Numbered from the stretch's first letter, positions 1-9,307 are shown. The stretch: DNA of 64,000 nt from Actinomycetes bacterium (GCA_021841005.1 JAKBVZ010000021.1:28534-92533); one strand, 5' to 3'. Notes: generated from the letters alone by a model not told the origin. A program made the numbers and translations.

Positions 1-126
1 GAGATGTAGGAGATGTAGGAGATGTAGGAGATGTAGGAGATGTAGGAGATGTAGGAGATGTAGGAGATGTAGGAGATGTAGGAGATGTAGGAGATGTAGG
101 AGATGTAGGAGATGTAGGAGATGTAG
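1..126. repeat. 9-bp tandem repeat (14 copies) inside tsaE
   Basis: Fourteen exact head-to-tail copies of gagatgtag fill the left edge of the window. Read on the minus strand in the tsaE frame each unit encodes Thr-Ser-Pro, so the array is an in-frame TSP repeat in the TsaE reading frame and continues beyond the window. The multiple-of-three unit keeps the gene open. Confidence 0.95.
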
Positions 127-448
127 GGTGAGGGATGAGATTAGAGGGATTAGAGTGCCCATCCATTGCAGCAGGATCGGCAACGGTCGAGACAGGACTA
201 GGTGGCTGAGGCGGAGCTGGCGGGACTTCCCGGACAGGGTGCCCGTAATAATGGGCAAGTGCAAAGGTCGGGCTAGTCGCGGGCCCCGCAATGCCTAGGG
301 CCTCCACTAAACCCTGTACAAAGGTAGTCTTTCCAGCACCGAGAGTTCCATCGAGAAGGATCATGTCACCCGGTTCCAGCAAGGATGCGACCGCTGCAGC
401 GAGTTCCCTGGTCTCGCCGACCGTGCATGTTGTGTATTTTCTGGACAT
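1..448 (-). CDS. tsaE: TsaE, tRNA t6A biosynthesis ATPase (partial, runs off left edge)
   Basis: TsaE is the P-loop ATPase that works with TsaB and TsaD to make threonylcarbamoyladenosine at position 37 of ANN-decoding tRNAs. The reading frame starts at ATG 448 after an aagg stretch and shows a GETREL-like N-terminus, the Walker A motif LDGTLGAGKTTFVQGL (about residues 33-48) and the family segment ATSPTFALAHYY. At about residue 78 the normal fold is interrupted by a Pro/Ser-rich stretch that leads into at least fourteen Thr-Ser-Pro repeats. TsaE is usually only about 150-160 residues, and 149 codons are already seen here, so the protein must be unusually long or else broken beyond the edge. 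It diverges from the hydrolase gene. In actinobacteria alr, an alpha/beta hydrolase, tsaE, tsaB and tsaD are usual neighbours, which supports the call. Confidence 0.85.
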   Translation of the reverse strand, partial: MSRKYTTCTVGETRELAAAVASLLEPGDMILLDGTLGAGKTTFVQGLVEALGIAGPATSPTFALAHYYGHPVREVPPAPPQPPSPVSTVADPAAMDGHSNPSNLIPHPTSPTSPTSPTSPTSPTSPTSPTSPTSPTSPTSPTSPTSPTS

Positions 449-512
449 CCTTAGCGTACCCTACTTCATTAAATGCGGCACCAGCAATGGCTTGCCGGTA
501 AGATGGTATCTC

Positions 513-1745
513 ATGGATAGGAAACCGTATGCCGTGGCAAAAGCGCTTGCACTCGCTGGTAGCGGCGCCGCCTTGACTACTGGTTGGGCGATGCAGCACA
601 CCAAGGTATCCAATGCAAGAATGGCAGTCGAAGCCGGCAGCCACAACGAACTCACCTTGCCTGACGATGTGACGCATCATACCGTGGATACCGACGATGG
701 CGGCAAGATCCACCTCGTTGAAAAGGGCAATGGGCGGCCTCTGGTATTGCTGCATGGAGTGACCCTCTCCGCCGAGATCTGGGCCCTACAACTACGCGAA
801 CTATCGAGAGACTTCCGGGTAATAGCACTGGATCAGCGCGGCCACGGGCTATCTGTGCCTGGCAGGGATGGTTTCGGCATGGCAGATACCCCCAATACCC
901 CCAACAGCAGGACATACCGTGGGGAAGCTGCAAATACAGAAACCGCTGCTAGTACCAAGGCAGGGGGACGCGCGAGAGGTGGGTCGTCGGTAACGCAACC
1001 CGCCAAAGTTGTTAACCTCTTTCCCAATGGCTACCCCCGGAACGGCATAGATCATACCTCACGTCAAGATGGAACTGAGGTAAGGATCGGCAGCGCAGTC
1101 ACCTTCAGGATGGCAAGAGACCTTCAGGATGTACTCGAAGCGCTTGACCTGCAAGATGCCATTCTCGTCGGCCACTCCATGGGAGGCATGGTGGCAATGG
1201 AATACGCGGTAAGCCTCGCCACGCCAAAGCTGGATGATCGGGTCACTGCGCTGGCCTTCACCTCCACATCAGCCGATCCTCTCGTGAGGATACCCGGCTT
1301 GGACGTCCTCACCACGGCTGTGGTATCCGTGGCTGAAAGTGCCCTGCGTCTGTCATCAAAACGCGGACGGCATATCATTCCAAAGGGAGATCTCAGCTAC
1401 TGGTCGACGAGACTGGCATTCGGCAGGTCGCCCGATCCAGCTCACGTGTGCCTGACAGAACGACTCGTCAGGTCCGTCCCCCCAGCCTGGGCCGCCGAAC
1501 TAGTCTCGTCCCTTATAAAGTTCGACATGGCCGGAAAGCTGGACACGATCTCAATGCCCACTTACATACTGGTGGGGTCGGCGGATGTCCTGACTCCACC
1601 GTATTATGCCCGGCGCATAGCCTCCCGCATCACGGGTGCACAGTTGCACGTACTGCCAGGATGCGGCCACATGAGCATGCTGGAACGCCCCATCGAGCTT
1701 GCCGGTATGCTGCGGGCGACAGCAAGCAAGACACAACGAATGTGA
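513..1745 (+). CDS. alpha/beta hydrolase
   Basis: A 410-residue alpha/beta-hydrolase-fold enzyme of unknown substrate. The start is taken at ATG 513, 64 bases from the divergent tsaE start; the upstream in-frame extension overlaps tsaE and looks non-coding. Visible motifs are the oxyanion strand VLLHGVTLSAEIW, VIALDQRGHGLS, the nucleophile elbow GHSMGG, the acid strand GSADVLTPP and the catalytic His in GCGHMSMLERP. Between the RGHGLS strand and the helix before the nucleophile lies an insert of about 75 residues rich in Thr, Asn, Gly and Ala (about nucleotides 850-1105). It is absent from the ordinary fold and resembles the low-complexity inserts of other proteins in this window. The N-terminus has a weakly hydrophobic segment that could be a signal anchor. 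The same type of hydrolase lies between alr and tsaE in many actinobacteria. Esterase, lipase or peroxidase-like activity cannot be separated. Confidence 0.85.
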   Translation: MDRKPYAVAKALALAGSGAALTTGWAMQHTKVSNARMAVEAGSHNELTLPDDVTHHTVDTDDGGKIHLVEKGNGRPLVLLHGVTLSAEIWALQLRELSRDFRVIALDQRGHGLSVPGRDGFGMADTPNTPNSRTYRGEAANTETAASTKAGGRARGGSSVTQPAKVVNLFPNGYPRNGIDHTSRQDGTEVRIGSAVTFRMARDLQDVLEALDLQDAILVGHSMGGMVAMEYAVSLATPKLDDRVTALAFTSTSADPLVRIPGLDVLTTAVVSVAESALRLSSKRGRHIIPKGDLSYWSTRLAFGRSPDPAHVCLTERLVRSVPPAWAAELVSSLIKFDMAGKLDTISMPTYILVGSADVLTPPYYARRIASRITGAQLHVLPGCGHMSMLERPIELAGMLRATASKTQRM

Positions 1746-1750
1746 TCGCG

Positions 1751-2443
1751 ATGACTCGAATTGTTCCACCTACATCCACCGGACATGCCGGCCTGGAATT
1801 ACTCGCCCGGAAAGCTACAAACTGTACTGCATGCGGGCTGTCCGGCAGCAGGACCAATGTCGTATTCGGGATCGGCGACCCCGGCGCAGATCTGATGTTT
1901 GTAGGAGAAGGACCTGGTAGAGACGAGGACATCGCGGGAGAGCCTTTCGTGGGAAAGTCCGGTAAGTTGCTGGACCGGCTCATGCAACAGGAATTGGGCA
2001 TCGTGCGATCCCAATGCTACATAGCCAATGTCGTCAAGTGCAGGCCCCCCAACAACCGTAACCCGCTCGAGGAGGAAATTACCGCCTGCCGGCCATTCCT
2101 CGAAGCCCAGATAAGGGAAATCAATCCTGCAGTGATAGTCACCCTGGGCAACTTTGCCACCCGCCTCCTGCTCGATACGGCAGATGGCATAAAGAAGGTA
2201 CGGGGAAGGTCTTACAGGTACGCCATACAAGCCCGCACTGCCGTAACCAGGAAGCAGGGCGTGCCGGGTTGCCCGACGGCAGACGCACCGGGAATCACGG
2301 CGGGCGGGATACCAGAAAAGGCCACTCACCTGGTACCTACTTTCCACCCGGCCGCTGCGCTACGAGGCGGACCGTCTGTCGTCACAGAGATGAGAGCCGA
2401 CTTCGCAAGGGCCAAGCTACTTCTGACCGTACGATCCAGTTGA
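1751..2443 (+). CDS. uracil-DNA glycosylase, family 4 type (Fe-S)
   Basis: A 230-residue DNA repair enzyme that removes uracil from deaminated DNA. ATG 1751 lies five bases after the hydrolase stop, so the two are probably cotranscribed. The four Fe-S ligands expected of family 4 are visible: CTAC near the N-terminus, then C in VVKCRPPNN and C in EITACRPFL. The catalytic motif is VGEGPGRDEDIAGEPFVGKSG and the second motif is HPAAAL in PTFHPAAALRGG. Between the SYRYA strand and HLVPTFHPAA there is an extra segment of about 35 residues (nucleotides 2220-2330) that is not part of the usual fold. Confidence 0.9.
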   Translation: MTRIVPPTSTGHAGLELLARKATNCTACGLSGSRTNVVFGIGDPGADLMFVGEGPGRDEDIAGEPFVGKSGKLLDRLMQQELGIVRSQCYIANVVKCRPPNNRNPLEEEITACRPFLEAQIREINPAVIVTLGNFATRLLLDTADGIKKVRGRSYRYAIQARTAVTRKQGVPGCPTADAPGITAGGIPEKATHLVPTFHPAAALRGGPSVVTEMRADFARAKLLLTVRSS

Positions 2444-2604
2444 GATCAGATACATTCGATCCCATGTATGTAAGAGCTGCTTTTTGTTGAACAAATGGGA
2501 ACACAAGCCCCAATCAAATAGTGGAACCAGAAGCCCCGCCCGTAAAAGTGGGGAAGATTTCAGCTACGAAGCCACCTTGCGGTTACAAGCGCTCTCCTGA
2601 CCAT

Positions 2605-5600
2605 TCACCCCACGTAGCCAACTGCATCCACTGTCACGTCCGTAGAGCCTGCCGGGTTGCCGATTCCGGCGTAGATGCTGAAGGTGCCTGTGGCGGAGAG
2701 GGGCACTATCACCAGGTGAGTTACATCCAGGGATTTGGTGGTGCCGTTGTCGGCCTTTGGCTTTACGGTCCAGTTGAGATCAGAGGTATCCGGGGGTATG
2801 GAGGATGGATCGAGGCTCAGATATCCAGATGAGGTCTCATCCGTAGCAGTAACTGAGACAATTACGGCAGTTGCACCCGATGGTACAGGAAGGTCGCTTC
2901 CCGTAGCTGAAACGGTAAGCGTGGAACCTGCCGCAAGAGTCTTTCCCTCGCACTGGCTGAGTGCGGTACCCGAGAGGTTCGAGGGATTGCCTGGCCTCGT
3001 GTCGCATATCCTTACCGGATTGATGGAGACGATGGATCCCGGGGTAAGGGAGGTCGATGCGCTCGATGACGATGATCCACTGGGTTGGATATAGGTGCTG
3101 AAGTAACCCTGCAGATCCACCATTATCTGGGAGATGCCCGATGAGTATATGGTCACCTCACCGTCCACTACAGGTACCACCACTGTATTCGATACCGTGC
3201 CTGCCGCTATGGAGTAATTGAGCTCCGATGCAATCTGCATAGTGGAGCCCTGGGGATAGATGGACAGGTAGCCGGATCCAAGCCCAGATCCACCTGCCTG
3301 CGTGGCGGTTAGGTTGAGCGCGACGGCAGTTGCAGTAACTGGTATGCCCGGGACTGCAATGGTAAGCGTTGCATTTGCAGATGGGGCTTTACCCTCGCAC
3401 TGGCTGAGTGCTACGCCGCTCAGTTTGGAGGGGTTTCCCGGTCTGGTGTCACATATCCTGGTCGGGATGACGGGTGTGTAGATGGAACCTGGATCTGTCG
3501 TGGTAGACGCTGCACTGTAGCCTTCTACGTCCACTATCACTTGGGTGGTGCCAGATGAGTTGTATATGGTTACCTGACCATTCGAGGAAAGTCGCACGTA
3601 CAGAGAGGTTGCCGCCGGAGCTGCAGATGTAATGGATACTTCAGATGTGGTCGGTCTTGTCGTGCTGACCGGGTATACATCCAGATATCCAGGGGAGGTA
3701 TCGCCGAGGGTGGTTACATTCAGCCACACAGCTGTTGCATCACTTGGTATGCCGGAAAGACCTGCTACCTGTATGGTGAGGGTCTTGCCTGACCCTATTG
3801 GATTTCCCTCACACTGGGTGAGCGCGGTTCCAGAGAGGTGGGAAGGATTGCCTGGCCTAGTGTCACATATACGTGTCGGGGTGACGGGATAGAAGGTGGA
3901 TACAGGAGTAGGTGAGGATGGGGTCACGTAGGTGAACTGGTCAGCAGAGTTGGTGGCGCTCGTGCCTCCAGGAGTGGTAACCGTCACATTGACCGTACCC
4001 GCCGATCCAGCTGGGGATACCGCAGTAATGGATGTAGATGAGTTGACTGTAAAGCTTGTTGCTGTGGTGGACCCGAAGAACACATAGCCAGCACCGGAGA
4101 GGTCGGTACCAGTGATGGTGACCGTAGTGCCACCAGAAGTGGGACCTGAGGTCGGGAATATGGAGGTGACCGAGGGTGCAGGAGGCGGAGGCGGTGGGTT
4201 GGTCACGTCGGTGAGGGTCACGTCATGTCCCGACGCACCGCCGTCGTAGCTGATCTGGAGTATTCGCCCGTCGACGGAGAATATCTCGCCCTGGGTAAGC
4301 GGCGAGCCGGCGTAGGAGAACTCCCCGGTGACGGCAGAGCCCGAAGTGTTGTGCAGGATGTCGTATGTGGTGCCGTAGGGCGCGGAGGCGACAGAGGTTA
4401 TGTCGAGCTGCGTGCCAGAGATATTTGCCCCATCAGCTACGAGCTGGCTGTAGGCACCTGGCGAGGTGCTGGCCAGGTCCACCTGCAGGGTGGACCCCGA
4501 GGCGGAGAGGTTCGCGTAGCCGGTCGAGGTGAGCGTCCCCGGGGCATCCCCTGAGTAGATGATGCAAGGGCTGGAGCTGCTGCAGCTACTCGTGGTGATG
4601 GCGGGCACGGTACCGGTGCCCTCGAGGACGCTCCCGCCGTAGACGATGACCCCTGCGGAAGAGCCTATGGACCCCGTAACATCCAGGGTGCCAGTGGTGA
4701 CGCTCGTCGTCCCGGTGTAGGCGCTCGTGCCGGTGAGCACGAGCATGCCGTTCACGCCGCCGGCTCCGTTGCCGAGCTCGATGCCCTGGAAGCCGCTCAC
4801 CGGCCCGGAGAGCGTAAGGCTATCGGTCGTCTGGCAAGCAGAGAGCGAGGCTGCGCAGTTCACGTCTACCGGCACCGTGTTGCTGGCGAGTGAGACCTCC
4901 CCGGAGATCGTGTTGGTGCCCTCGCAGTTGTCGATTCCCGCTGCACCATTCGTCCCGGTGCCATCGACCACCAGGTCGTTCGGGAGGATGAAGCTCGATG
5001 GCGCGGCCATGCCCGAAGGAAGGCATGACGTGTTCGAGGATCCCGAGGCGAGCTGCAGGGTGGCACCGGAGCCGACGGTCACGGTCCCGCCGCTTCCGGC
5101 GCTCGAGGGGTCGCCTCCGAGGGCCGAGCCGTTGGTCACCGTAAGGGTGCCCGAAGACACGCTGGTGGTGCCCGTGTAGGAGTTCGTGGCGGAGAGCACC
5201 ACGTCGCCGTTCGTGGTGATGCCGTAGCTACTACCACGTATGTTCCCTGTGAGGGAGAGGGTGCCTCCCGAGGCCGCCCCGAGATCGGCGTTTCCTGCTA
5301 GGTCGATCGTGCCGGTGAGAGTGTCCGCCCCGGCGGTGACCGACGGGCTGAATGTGGAGAAGCCGTCGCAGATGATGCCGCCGTCGCAATAGGACCCTCC
5401 CGAGATGGTGAAGTCGTTGGCGAGCGAGATCGAGGAGCCGTCCAGCAAGATCGGCGCGTGCCCCTCGTCGGTCACCGGCCCCGTGCCGAGGGCACCCGAG
5501 GCCTCGACGACCAGGGTGCCGGTATAAGCGACCGTGGTGCCGCCCGAGTAGTTGTTCGACGAGTCGGTGATCCAGGTGGTGTAGGGGCCGGTGGTGGTGA

Positions 5601-6957
5601 CGCTCCCGGTGCCGGTCAACTGGCCCTCGAGGTAGAGGTTCGTGTCGTGCCCGGCGTACACGCTCACCCCGCCGTTCAGGGTCGTCGTGCCGCTGACGCT
5701 GAAATCGGTAGCAGATGAATAGGACGAGAGGGTTGGCGTGGCGAGGGTGGAGCCGCTCTCCAGCACCAGGTCGTTCGGGAGGGTCACCGAGCTGTTCGTG
5801 GAGCCCACCTGGAGGGTGGCGCCGGAGTCGACGGTGACGGCGCCGCCGCTCCCGGCGGTCGAGGCGGTGCCTCCCAGTGCTGCGCCGTTTGCTGCCACGA
5901 GGGTGCCGCCGGAGACCGTGGTGTCGCCTGTGTAGGCGTTGGTGCCGGACAGGGTGAGGGTGCCGCTTCCCGCCTTGTCCAAGCTTAGGCTCCCGGTGAG
6001 ATCCCCCGCGAAGGTGTCCGTACTGGGGGAGTCGATCGTAAGGGTCGGGCTCCCTGCGTTCGAGTCGACGGTGCCGGATGTGCCGGTGAGTCCGGCGAGG
6101 GTCTGGGACCACCCGTTCAACTCGTAGGAAGCAGCACCCACCTGGAGCGAGGTACTGGATGGTAGTGAGTTGATAATATCGTTGGTTAGCGTACCTGACA
6201 CCACCGACGTCGAGCCGTCTGCATAGGTAGAGGGCCAAAGGAACTCGATCGAACCGCCGAATCCGCCCGAGGCATTCCCGAAGGTGAGGGTGTCGCTACT
6301 AGAGCCGCCTGTCAGTGGAACATCCAGGATCAAGCCGCTGGCTGCCTCGATAGTGGCATTACCATTTATGTAGATCGAGCCTGAAGTTCCTGGAGTTGAG
6401 GAATCATTTACAATTTCAGCGGGGTTGGAATTGTAAGCTGAGATGGCGACGTTACCACTCACACCATAATAAGAAGGGTCGAGCGTCAGGGTCGTAGCGC
6501 TGGAGGTAATGCCCAGGTTGTAACCATTGTCGAAGGTGATGCTCGCAAGCGTAGGAGTAGATTCGTCGAGATAGGGTGCCTTGGAAGAACTACCCGAGGG
6601 AATCGTCGCCGGAAAGACCACAGCGTCCCCGACCGCTGGTGGGCCGTTCGATGTCCCACTACCGCAATTCCAATTGGTAGGATAACTCCACTCGGCGTTT
6701 CCCGATGAGTTGGTCCAGGTGCAGACGGTCGGGCTCGATGCCCCCGCAGTACTGCCCAACATAAAAAAAGCGGCTACCGCCATGCCGCCTGCGGCCAGCA
6801 ACCCAAACACTCCTGCAACCAGCCAACGGAGTATACGACGCATCCCCATGCCGTGTGCATCTGCACCGGACATTCCCGCACCCTGTGCATCCGCACCGGA
6901 CATCACGGAGCCATTACTACCTGCATGACATAGCCAAAGTCTCTGCTGAATATCCAT
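2605..6957 (-). CDS. large exported beta-helix surface protein with IPT/TIG and three C-terminal DTR repeats
   Basis: A 1450-residue exported protein. An N-terminal segment with two SGADA repeats precedes a membrane segment (about residues 43-68, beginning RRILRWLVAGVFGLLAAGG), after which the chain is Ser/Thr/Gly-rich. Residues about 80-900 hold beta-helix repeats of the autotransporter-associated type, with the recurring phrase LTLSGTNAYTGDTTVSGGTL followed by variants of NGAALGG. A proline run leads into one IPT/TIG domain (about residues 925-1015, SGPTSGGTTVTITGTDLSG). The C-terminal 420 residues are three copies of a module of about 140 residues, each opening RICDTRPGNPS and closing with a VDVEGY-like strand; this module is common on actinobacterial surface proteins. 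No LPXTG motif is seen. It is probably an adhesin or wall protein. The gene points toward the UDG gene. Its TIG and DTR modules are closely matched by the protein at the right end of the window. Confidence 0.85.
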   Translation of the reverse strand: MDIQQRLWLCHAGSNGSVMSGADAQGAGMSGADAHGMGMRRILRWLVAGVFGLLAAGGMAVAAFFMLGSTAGASSPTVCTWTNSSGNAEWSYPTNWNCGSGTSNGPPAVGDAVVFPATIPSGSSSKAPYLDESTPTLASITFDNGYNLGITSSATTLTLDPSYYGVSGNVAISAYNSNPAEIVNDSSTPGTSGSIYINGNATIEAASGLILDVPLTGGSSSDTLTFGNASGGFGGSIEFLWPSTYADGSTSVVSGTLTNDIINSLPSSTSLQVGAASYELNGWSQTLAGLTGTSGTVDSNAGSPTLTIDSPSTDTFAGDLTGSLSLDKAGSGTLTLSGTNAYTGDTTVSGGTLVAANGAALGGTASTAGSGGAVTVDSGATLQVGSTNSSVTLPNDLVLESGSTLATPTLSSYSSATDFSVSGTTTLNGGVSVYAGHDTNLYLEGQLTGTGSVTTTGPYTTWITDSSNNYSGGTTVAYTGTLVVEASGALGTGPVTDEGHAPILLDGSSISLANDFTISGGSYCDGGIICDGFSTFSPSVTAGADTLTGTIDLAGNADLGAASGGTLSLTGNIRGSSYGITTNGDVVLSATNSYTGTTSVSSGTLTVTNGSALGGDPSSAGSGGTVTVGSGATLQLASGSSNTSCLPSGMAAPSSFILPNDLVVDGTGTNGAAGIDNCEGTNTISGEVSLASNTVPVDVNCAASLSACQTTDSLTLSGPVSGFQGIELGNGAGGVNGMLVLTGTSAYTGTTSVTTGTLDVTGSIGSSAGVIVYGGSVLEGTGTVPAITTSSCSSSSPCIIYSGDAPGTLTSTGYANLSASGSTLQVDLASTSPGAYSQLVADGANISGTQLDITSVASAPYGTTYDILHNTSGSAVTGEFSYAGSPLTQGEIFSVDGRILQISYDGGASGHDVTLTDVTNPPPPPPAPSVTSIFPTSGPTSGGTTVTITGTDLSGAGYVFFGSTTATSFTVNSSTSITAVSPAGSAGTVNVTVTTPGGTSATNSADQFTYVTPSSPTPVSTFYPVTPTRICDTRPGNPSHLSGTALTQCEGNPIGSGKTLTIQVAGLSGIPSDATAVWLNVTTLGDTSPGYLDVYPVSTTRPTTSEVSITSAAPAATSLYVRLSSNGQVTIYNSSGTTQVIVDVEGYSAASTTTDPGSIYTPVIPTRICDTRPGNPSKLSGVALSQCEGKAPSANATLTIAVPGIPVTATAVALNLTATQAGGSGLGSGYLSIYPQGSTMQIASELNYSIAAGTVSNTVVVPVVDGEVTIYSSGISQIMVDLQGYFSTYIQPSGSSSSSASTSLTPGSIVSINPVRICDTRPGNPSNLSGTALSQCEGKTLAAGSTLTVSATGSDLPVPSGATAVIVSVTATDETSSGYLSLDPSSIPPDTSDLNWTVKPKADNGTTKSLDVTHLVIVPLSATGTFSIYAGIGNPAGSTDVTVDAVGYVG

Positions 6958-6969
6958 GCCGATAGTATA
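6958..6969 (-). promoter_or_regulatory. -10 element placing the surface-protein gene as a possible leaderless transcript
   Basis: Read leftward, TATACT (6969-6964) is followed by only six bases before the ATG at 6957, with no Shine-Dalgarno sequence. The start would then lie at or next to the first transcribed base. The -35 region is weak. Leaderless mRNAs are common in actinobacteria. An internal start at the Met before RRILRW is the alternative. Confidence 0.4.
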
Positions 6970-7137
6970 TAGATACTAGTGACTAATGTACTTCGAAAGC
7001 CCCTAGGTATTTGCAAAATTATTAACCATATATTTCACGATACTCACCCAACTTAGGCGTTGACATCAGATGTCCAAGGGGAAAATGGTTTAATGGACTC
7101 AAGAAGTACCTTAGGGTCAAATGAGTCCTCACTACCG

Positions 7138-7177
7138 TTCAAATACGGAAATACGCACTTCAAATACGGATACGCAC
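7138..7177. repeat. tandem duplication of a gene 3' end including its stop codon
   Basis: Two adjacent copies of ttcaaatacgga(aa)tacgcac (7138-7158 and 7159-7177) differ by a two-base indel. The right copy is the end of the split-barrel gene with its TGA stop. The left copy is a second version just downstream. It matches the theme of duplicated gene ends seen at proC and in the ribosomal cluster. Confidence 0.85.
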
Positions 7178-8437
7178 TTTCGGCACAGGCTGGCCACGCC
7201 TAGCCAACTCGGTACGAAGTCTCGGGCGCAATTTGAGACCCTTGCGCAGGAAATCGACCGACATCGATAGCTGGTTGCCGGCAAGGCTCCAGTCCCCAAG
7301 GGCTCTGTCCACTTGGAAACTCAGTACCATAACCTCACTGTCACGGATACCGGAGCTGGTGCCTGAGCTGGCGTCGGCGCCACCAGCGCCATCCGGTAAG
7401 GAAGAATGGACAGGTGCGGATGCAGGAGAGGGCGCGGGAACGCGTCCAGAGATGGGAGTGGGATGGAGACTACGTTGTAGTAACGTTTCCGCGGAAACGT
7501 CAGCAGATCCTGTAGTGGCGTGACCAAGGACATCAATCGACGTACCTTCTGAAGGAGCCTGCGCTGAAGAGTCTACGACCAAAGACTCAGGCATGGACCT
7601 GGAAGTCAGGCGATCAGCCAACCTGCCTACAAAGGTACGATTCTGCTGGCTGGTGAACTTACCTGGGTGAGCATGGAAGGTAAGGCATGCCGGTCCGTCT
7701 CCGGAACTCAGCAGCTCTCCTGCCCCGCTCCCGACAACCAGCGTGAATCCCTCCGGGTTCCTTTCCACCCTCTCGACCGGCAAACATGCTGGAAATCCAT
7801 CTGCGCCGATCACGGACAGATCACACAGGCAGCCCTCCATATCTTTGACCACCAGATCGGCACTACTCTCCCATGATGCGGGTGGGTCTATCCAGGGGGG
7901 AGGCGTGTGTCCCTGAGGAGCAGGGTCGGACACCGGTAGAACGATATCATCCCCTACTTCATATACCTGTGGTTGCGATACCAACGATCTACCGTTCCAC
8001 CAATATATCTTTACAGGCGTAATCTCGATCCAGATCCTGGCAAAGTACCATGGCATCAGCCGCAACGCCACACGGGGTTTCCCCCGGTATGCCTCTGGAA
8101 GCTTCGAGAGCGTGAGACTCACATAGCGATCCGTATTGGCCTGGAGATCACTATCCCGGACAGCAGCAATACCTTGCACCATGATAACTGGCGGGGAATC
8201 CAACCCGCTGCCAATGGGGTCCGCATAGAGAAGGCAAACCTTGGGGTTCCTCCTCGCGCGCTCTGCCTTGGCCGGATATGTAAGTCCCGTGGACACATCC
8301 AGAGTGCTGTAATCTCTACCTATGTAAGGAGTCGTTGGCACACAAATTGGCGCTCCCTTCCGGGTAAGGCTCGTATATTCCACCGTAACGGAGTTATCGA
8401 AAACTTCTGTAAGCTCCTCAGGCCACGTCGCATGCAT
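7160..8437 (-). CDS. pyridoxamine-phosphate-oxidase-like split-barrel protein
   Basis: A 425-residue protein. Its first 160 residues look like the FMN-binding split barrel of the pyridoxamine 5'-phosphate oxidase superfamily: EYTSLTRKGAPICVPTTPY, a long strand-helix with YPAKAERARRNPKVCLLYAD, then VMVQGIAAVRD-type strands and a terminal WIEITPVKIYWWNG. The middle resembles a second, more divergent barrel half (about residues 190-290). A Ser/Pro/Ala-rich linker follows, then a C-terminal region ending in an Arg-rich tail. The substrate is unknown; F420- or FMN-dependent reductases share this fold. ATG 8437 is preferred over GTG 8440. The gene diverges from arsR, and no tie to arsenic is evident from the sequence. 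Confidence 0.65.
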   Translation of the reverse strand: MHATWPEELTEVFDNSVTVEYTSLTRKGAPICVPTTPYIGRDYSTLDVSTGLTYPAKAERARRNPKVCLLYADPIGSGLDSPPVIMVQGIAAVRDSDLQANTDRYVSLTLSKLPEAYRGKPRVALRLMPWYFARIWIEITPVKIYWWNGRSLVSQPQVYEVGDDIVLPVSDPAPQGHTPPPWIDPPASWESSADLVVKDMEGCLCDLSVIGADGFPACLPVERVERNPEGFTLVVGSGAGELLSSGDGPACLTFHAHPGKFTSQQNRTFVGRLADRLTSRSMPESLVVDSSAQAPSEGTSIDVLGHATTGSADVSAETLLQRSLHPTPISGRVPAPSPASAPVHSSLPDGAGGADASSGTSSGIRDSEVMVLSFQVDRALGDWSLAGNQLSMSVDFLRKGLKLRPRLRTELARRGQPVPKVRIRI

Positions 8438-8804
8438 CACTATGCATCATATGGCACCGGCATAGACGAGTCCGGTACACCGAACAAACATCCAAATCCA
8501 AGCCCGTCATACCGGGGGCAGGTAACGGCTAGCTGTTGCCAGAACGGTCGTTAGCCAATTCCTGTCGAAACCATCAGGAAGGATCAGCCCCATATGCCAC
8601 GTAGCACAAATGCAACCAAGCGTATAATCTCGACAGACTAGCCAAACGACATCCTGATGAACAGTACCCGAAACCGAGGTAAGCCAAGATTACAATTGCG
8701 AATCCTGCTCGAAGCCTTCCGGAGCGGATACCTGCACCTGAAGAGCAAGGCAAGCAATCACTGCTCTCCTGCACGGCAGTTCTCTTTGCTAGAATCTGGT
8801 CAGG
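8438..8804. other. intergenic region between divergent genes; no gene recognised
   Basis: About 365 bases separate the split-barrel gene from arsR. The short open frames here are scattered and lack protein-like composition. A TAGAAT hexamer at 8790-8795 could be the arsR -10 element, nine bases before its ATG, but no convincing -35 was found. No RNA gene or repeat was recognised. Confidence 0.5.
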
Positions 8805-9224
8805 ATGGCAACAAAAACCAAAGCTACCGGCACCACAAGCGCAGATTGTTGCGCGCCTGATTTTTCGTCATCGCCACGAACGCCACAAAGCTCAGCCAAG
8901 CCTATAGCTCAGTGCACCAGCCCCAACGCACAGTCGTTATCATCACCAAGCCATCCGCTTACAGACGACACCATGGCCGCCATGGCAAAAGCGCTCGGGC
9001 ATCCTGCCCGTGTGCATATATTGCGAGTGCTGGCTGAACGTCAAACATGCATCACTGGCGACCTCGTCGCAGAGATGCCGCTGGCCCAATCGACCATCTC
9101 AGAACACCTGCGGATCCTACGCGAAGCCGGTCTGATCCAGGGTGAGATAGAGGGTCCTCGAACGTCCTACTGTATCAACAGAGCAGGACTCGCCGCCCTA
9201 AAAGAAGCAGTGGCTTCACTCTGA
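8805..9224 (+). CDS. arsR: ArsR/SmtB-family arsenic-responsive repressor
   Basis: A 139-residue winged-helix repressor, expected to leave its operator when trivalent arsenic binds. The ArsR fold runs from about residue 45 (MAAMAKALGHPARVHILRVL) through the recognition helix AQSTISEHLRILREAGLI to the wing GEIEGPRTSYCIN. The N-terminal 45 residues are a Ser/Pro-rich extension with a vicinal cysteine pair in ADCCAPD and one more Cys. The classic CVCDL metal motif is replaced by TCITGDL with a single Cys, so the extension cysteines may complete an As(III) site, as in some actinobacterial ArsR types; that is inference. It precedes arsD by 137 bases, which hold a palindromic candidate operator. Confidence 0.9.
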   Translation: MATKTKATGTTSADCCAPDFSSSPRTPQSSAKPIAQCTSPNAQSLSSPSHPLTDDTMAAMAKALGHPARVHILRVLAERQTCITGDLVAEMPLAQSTISEHLRILREAGLIQGEIEGPRTSYCINRAGLAALKEAVASL

Positions 9225-9279
9225 GGTCTTCAACTGCAGTACCTTACTCCCTGGTTATGAAGAATTGTGACAGATACTA

Positions 9280-9307
9280 ATCGTCTATCGACGATAGCTG
9301 ATATGAT
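9280..9307 (+). promoter_or_regulatory. candidate ArsR operator and -10 element upstream of arsD
   Basis: The palindrome CTATCGACGATAG (9285-9297) lies within a wider inverted repeat ATCGTC-TATC-GACGAT (9280-9295). Five bases further on is TATGAT (9302-9307), a good -10 match. The palindrome sits where a repressor would block RNA polymerase. The -35 hexamer is weak. The leader then has a short CGGGG-TTGT-CCCCG hairpin (9330-9344) just before the arsD Shine-Dalgarno. Confidence 0.55.

Noticed and set aside
1-126. CRISPR array
   Set aside because: The repeats are contiguous with no spacers and are in frame with tsaE.
2444-2604. Terminator between the UDG and surface-protein genes
   Set aside because: Only a four-pair CCCC/GGGG stem with a large loop and no T-run could be drawn.
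5231-6238. 335-residue Arg/His-rich frame inside the surface-protein gene
   Set aside because: Its composition is an out-of-frame reading of a Gly/Thr/Ser-rich coding region on the same strand, with no recognisable domain.
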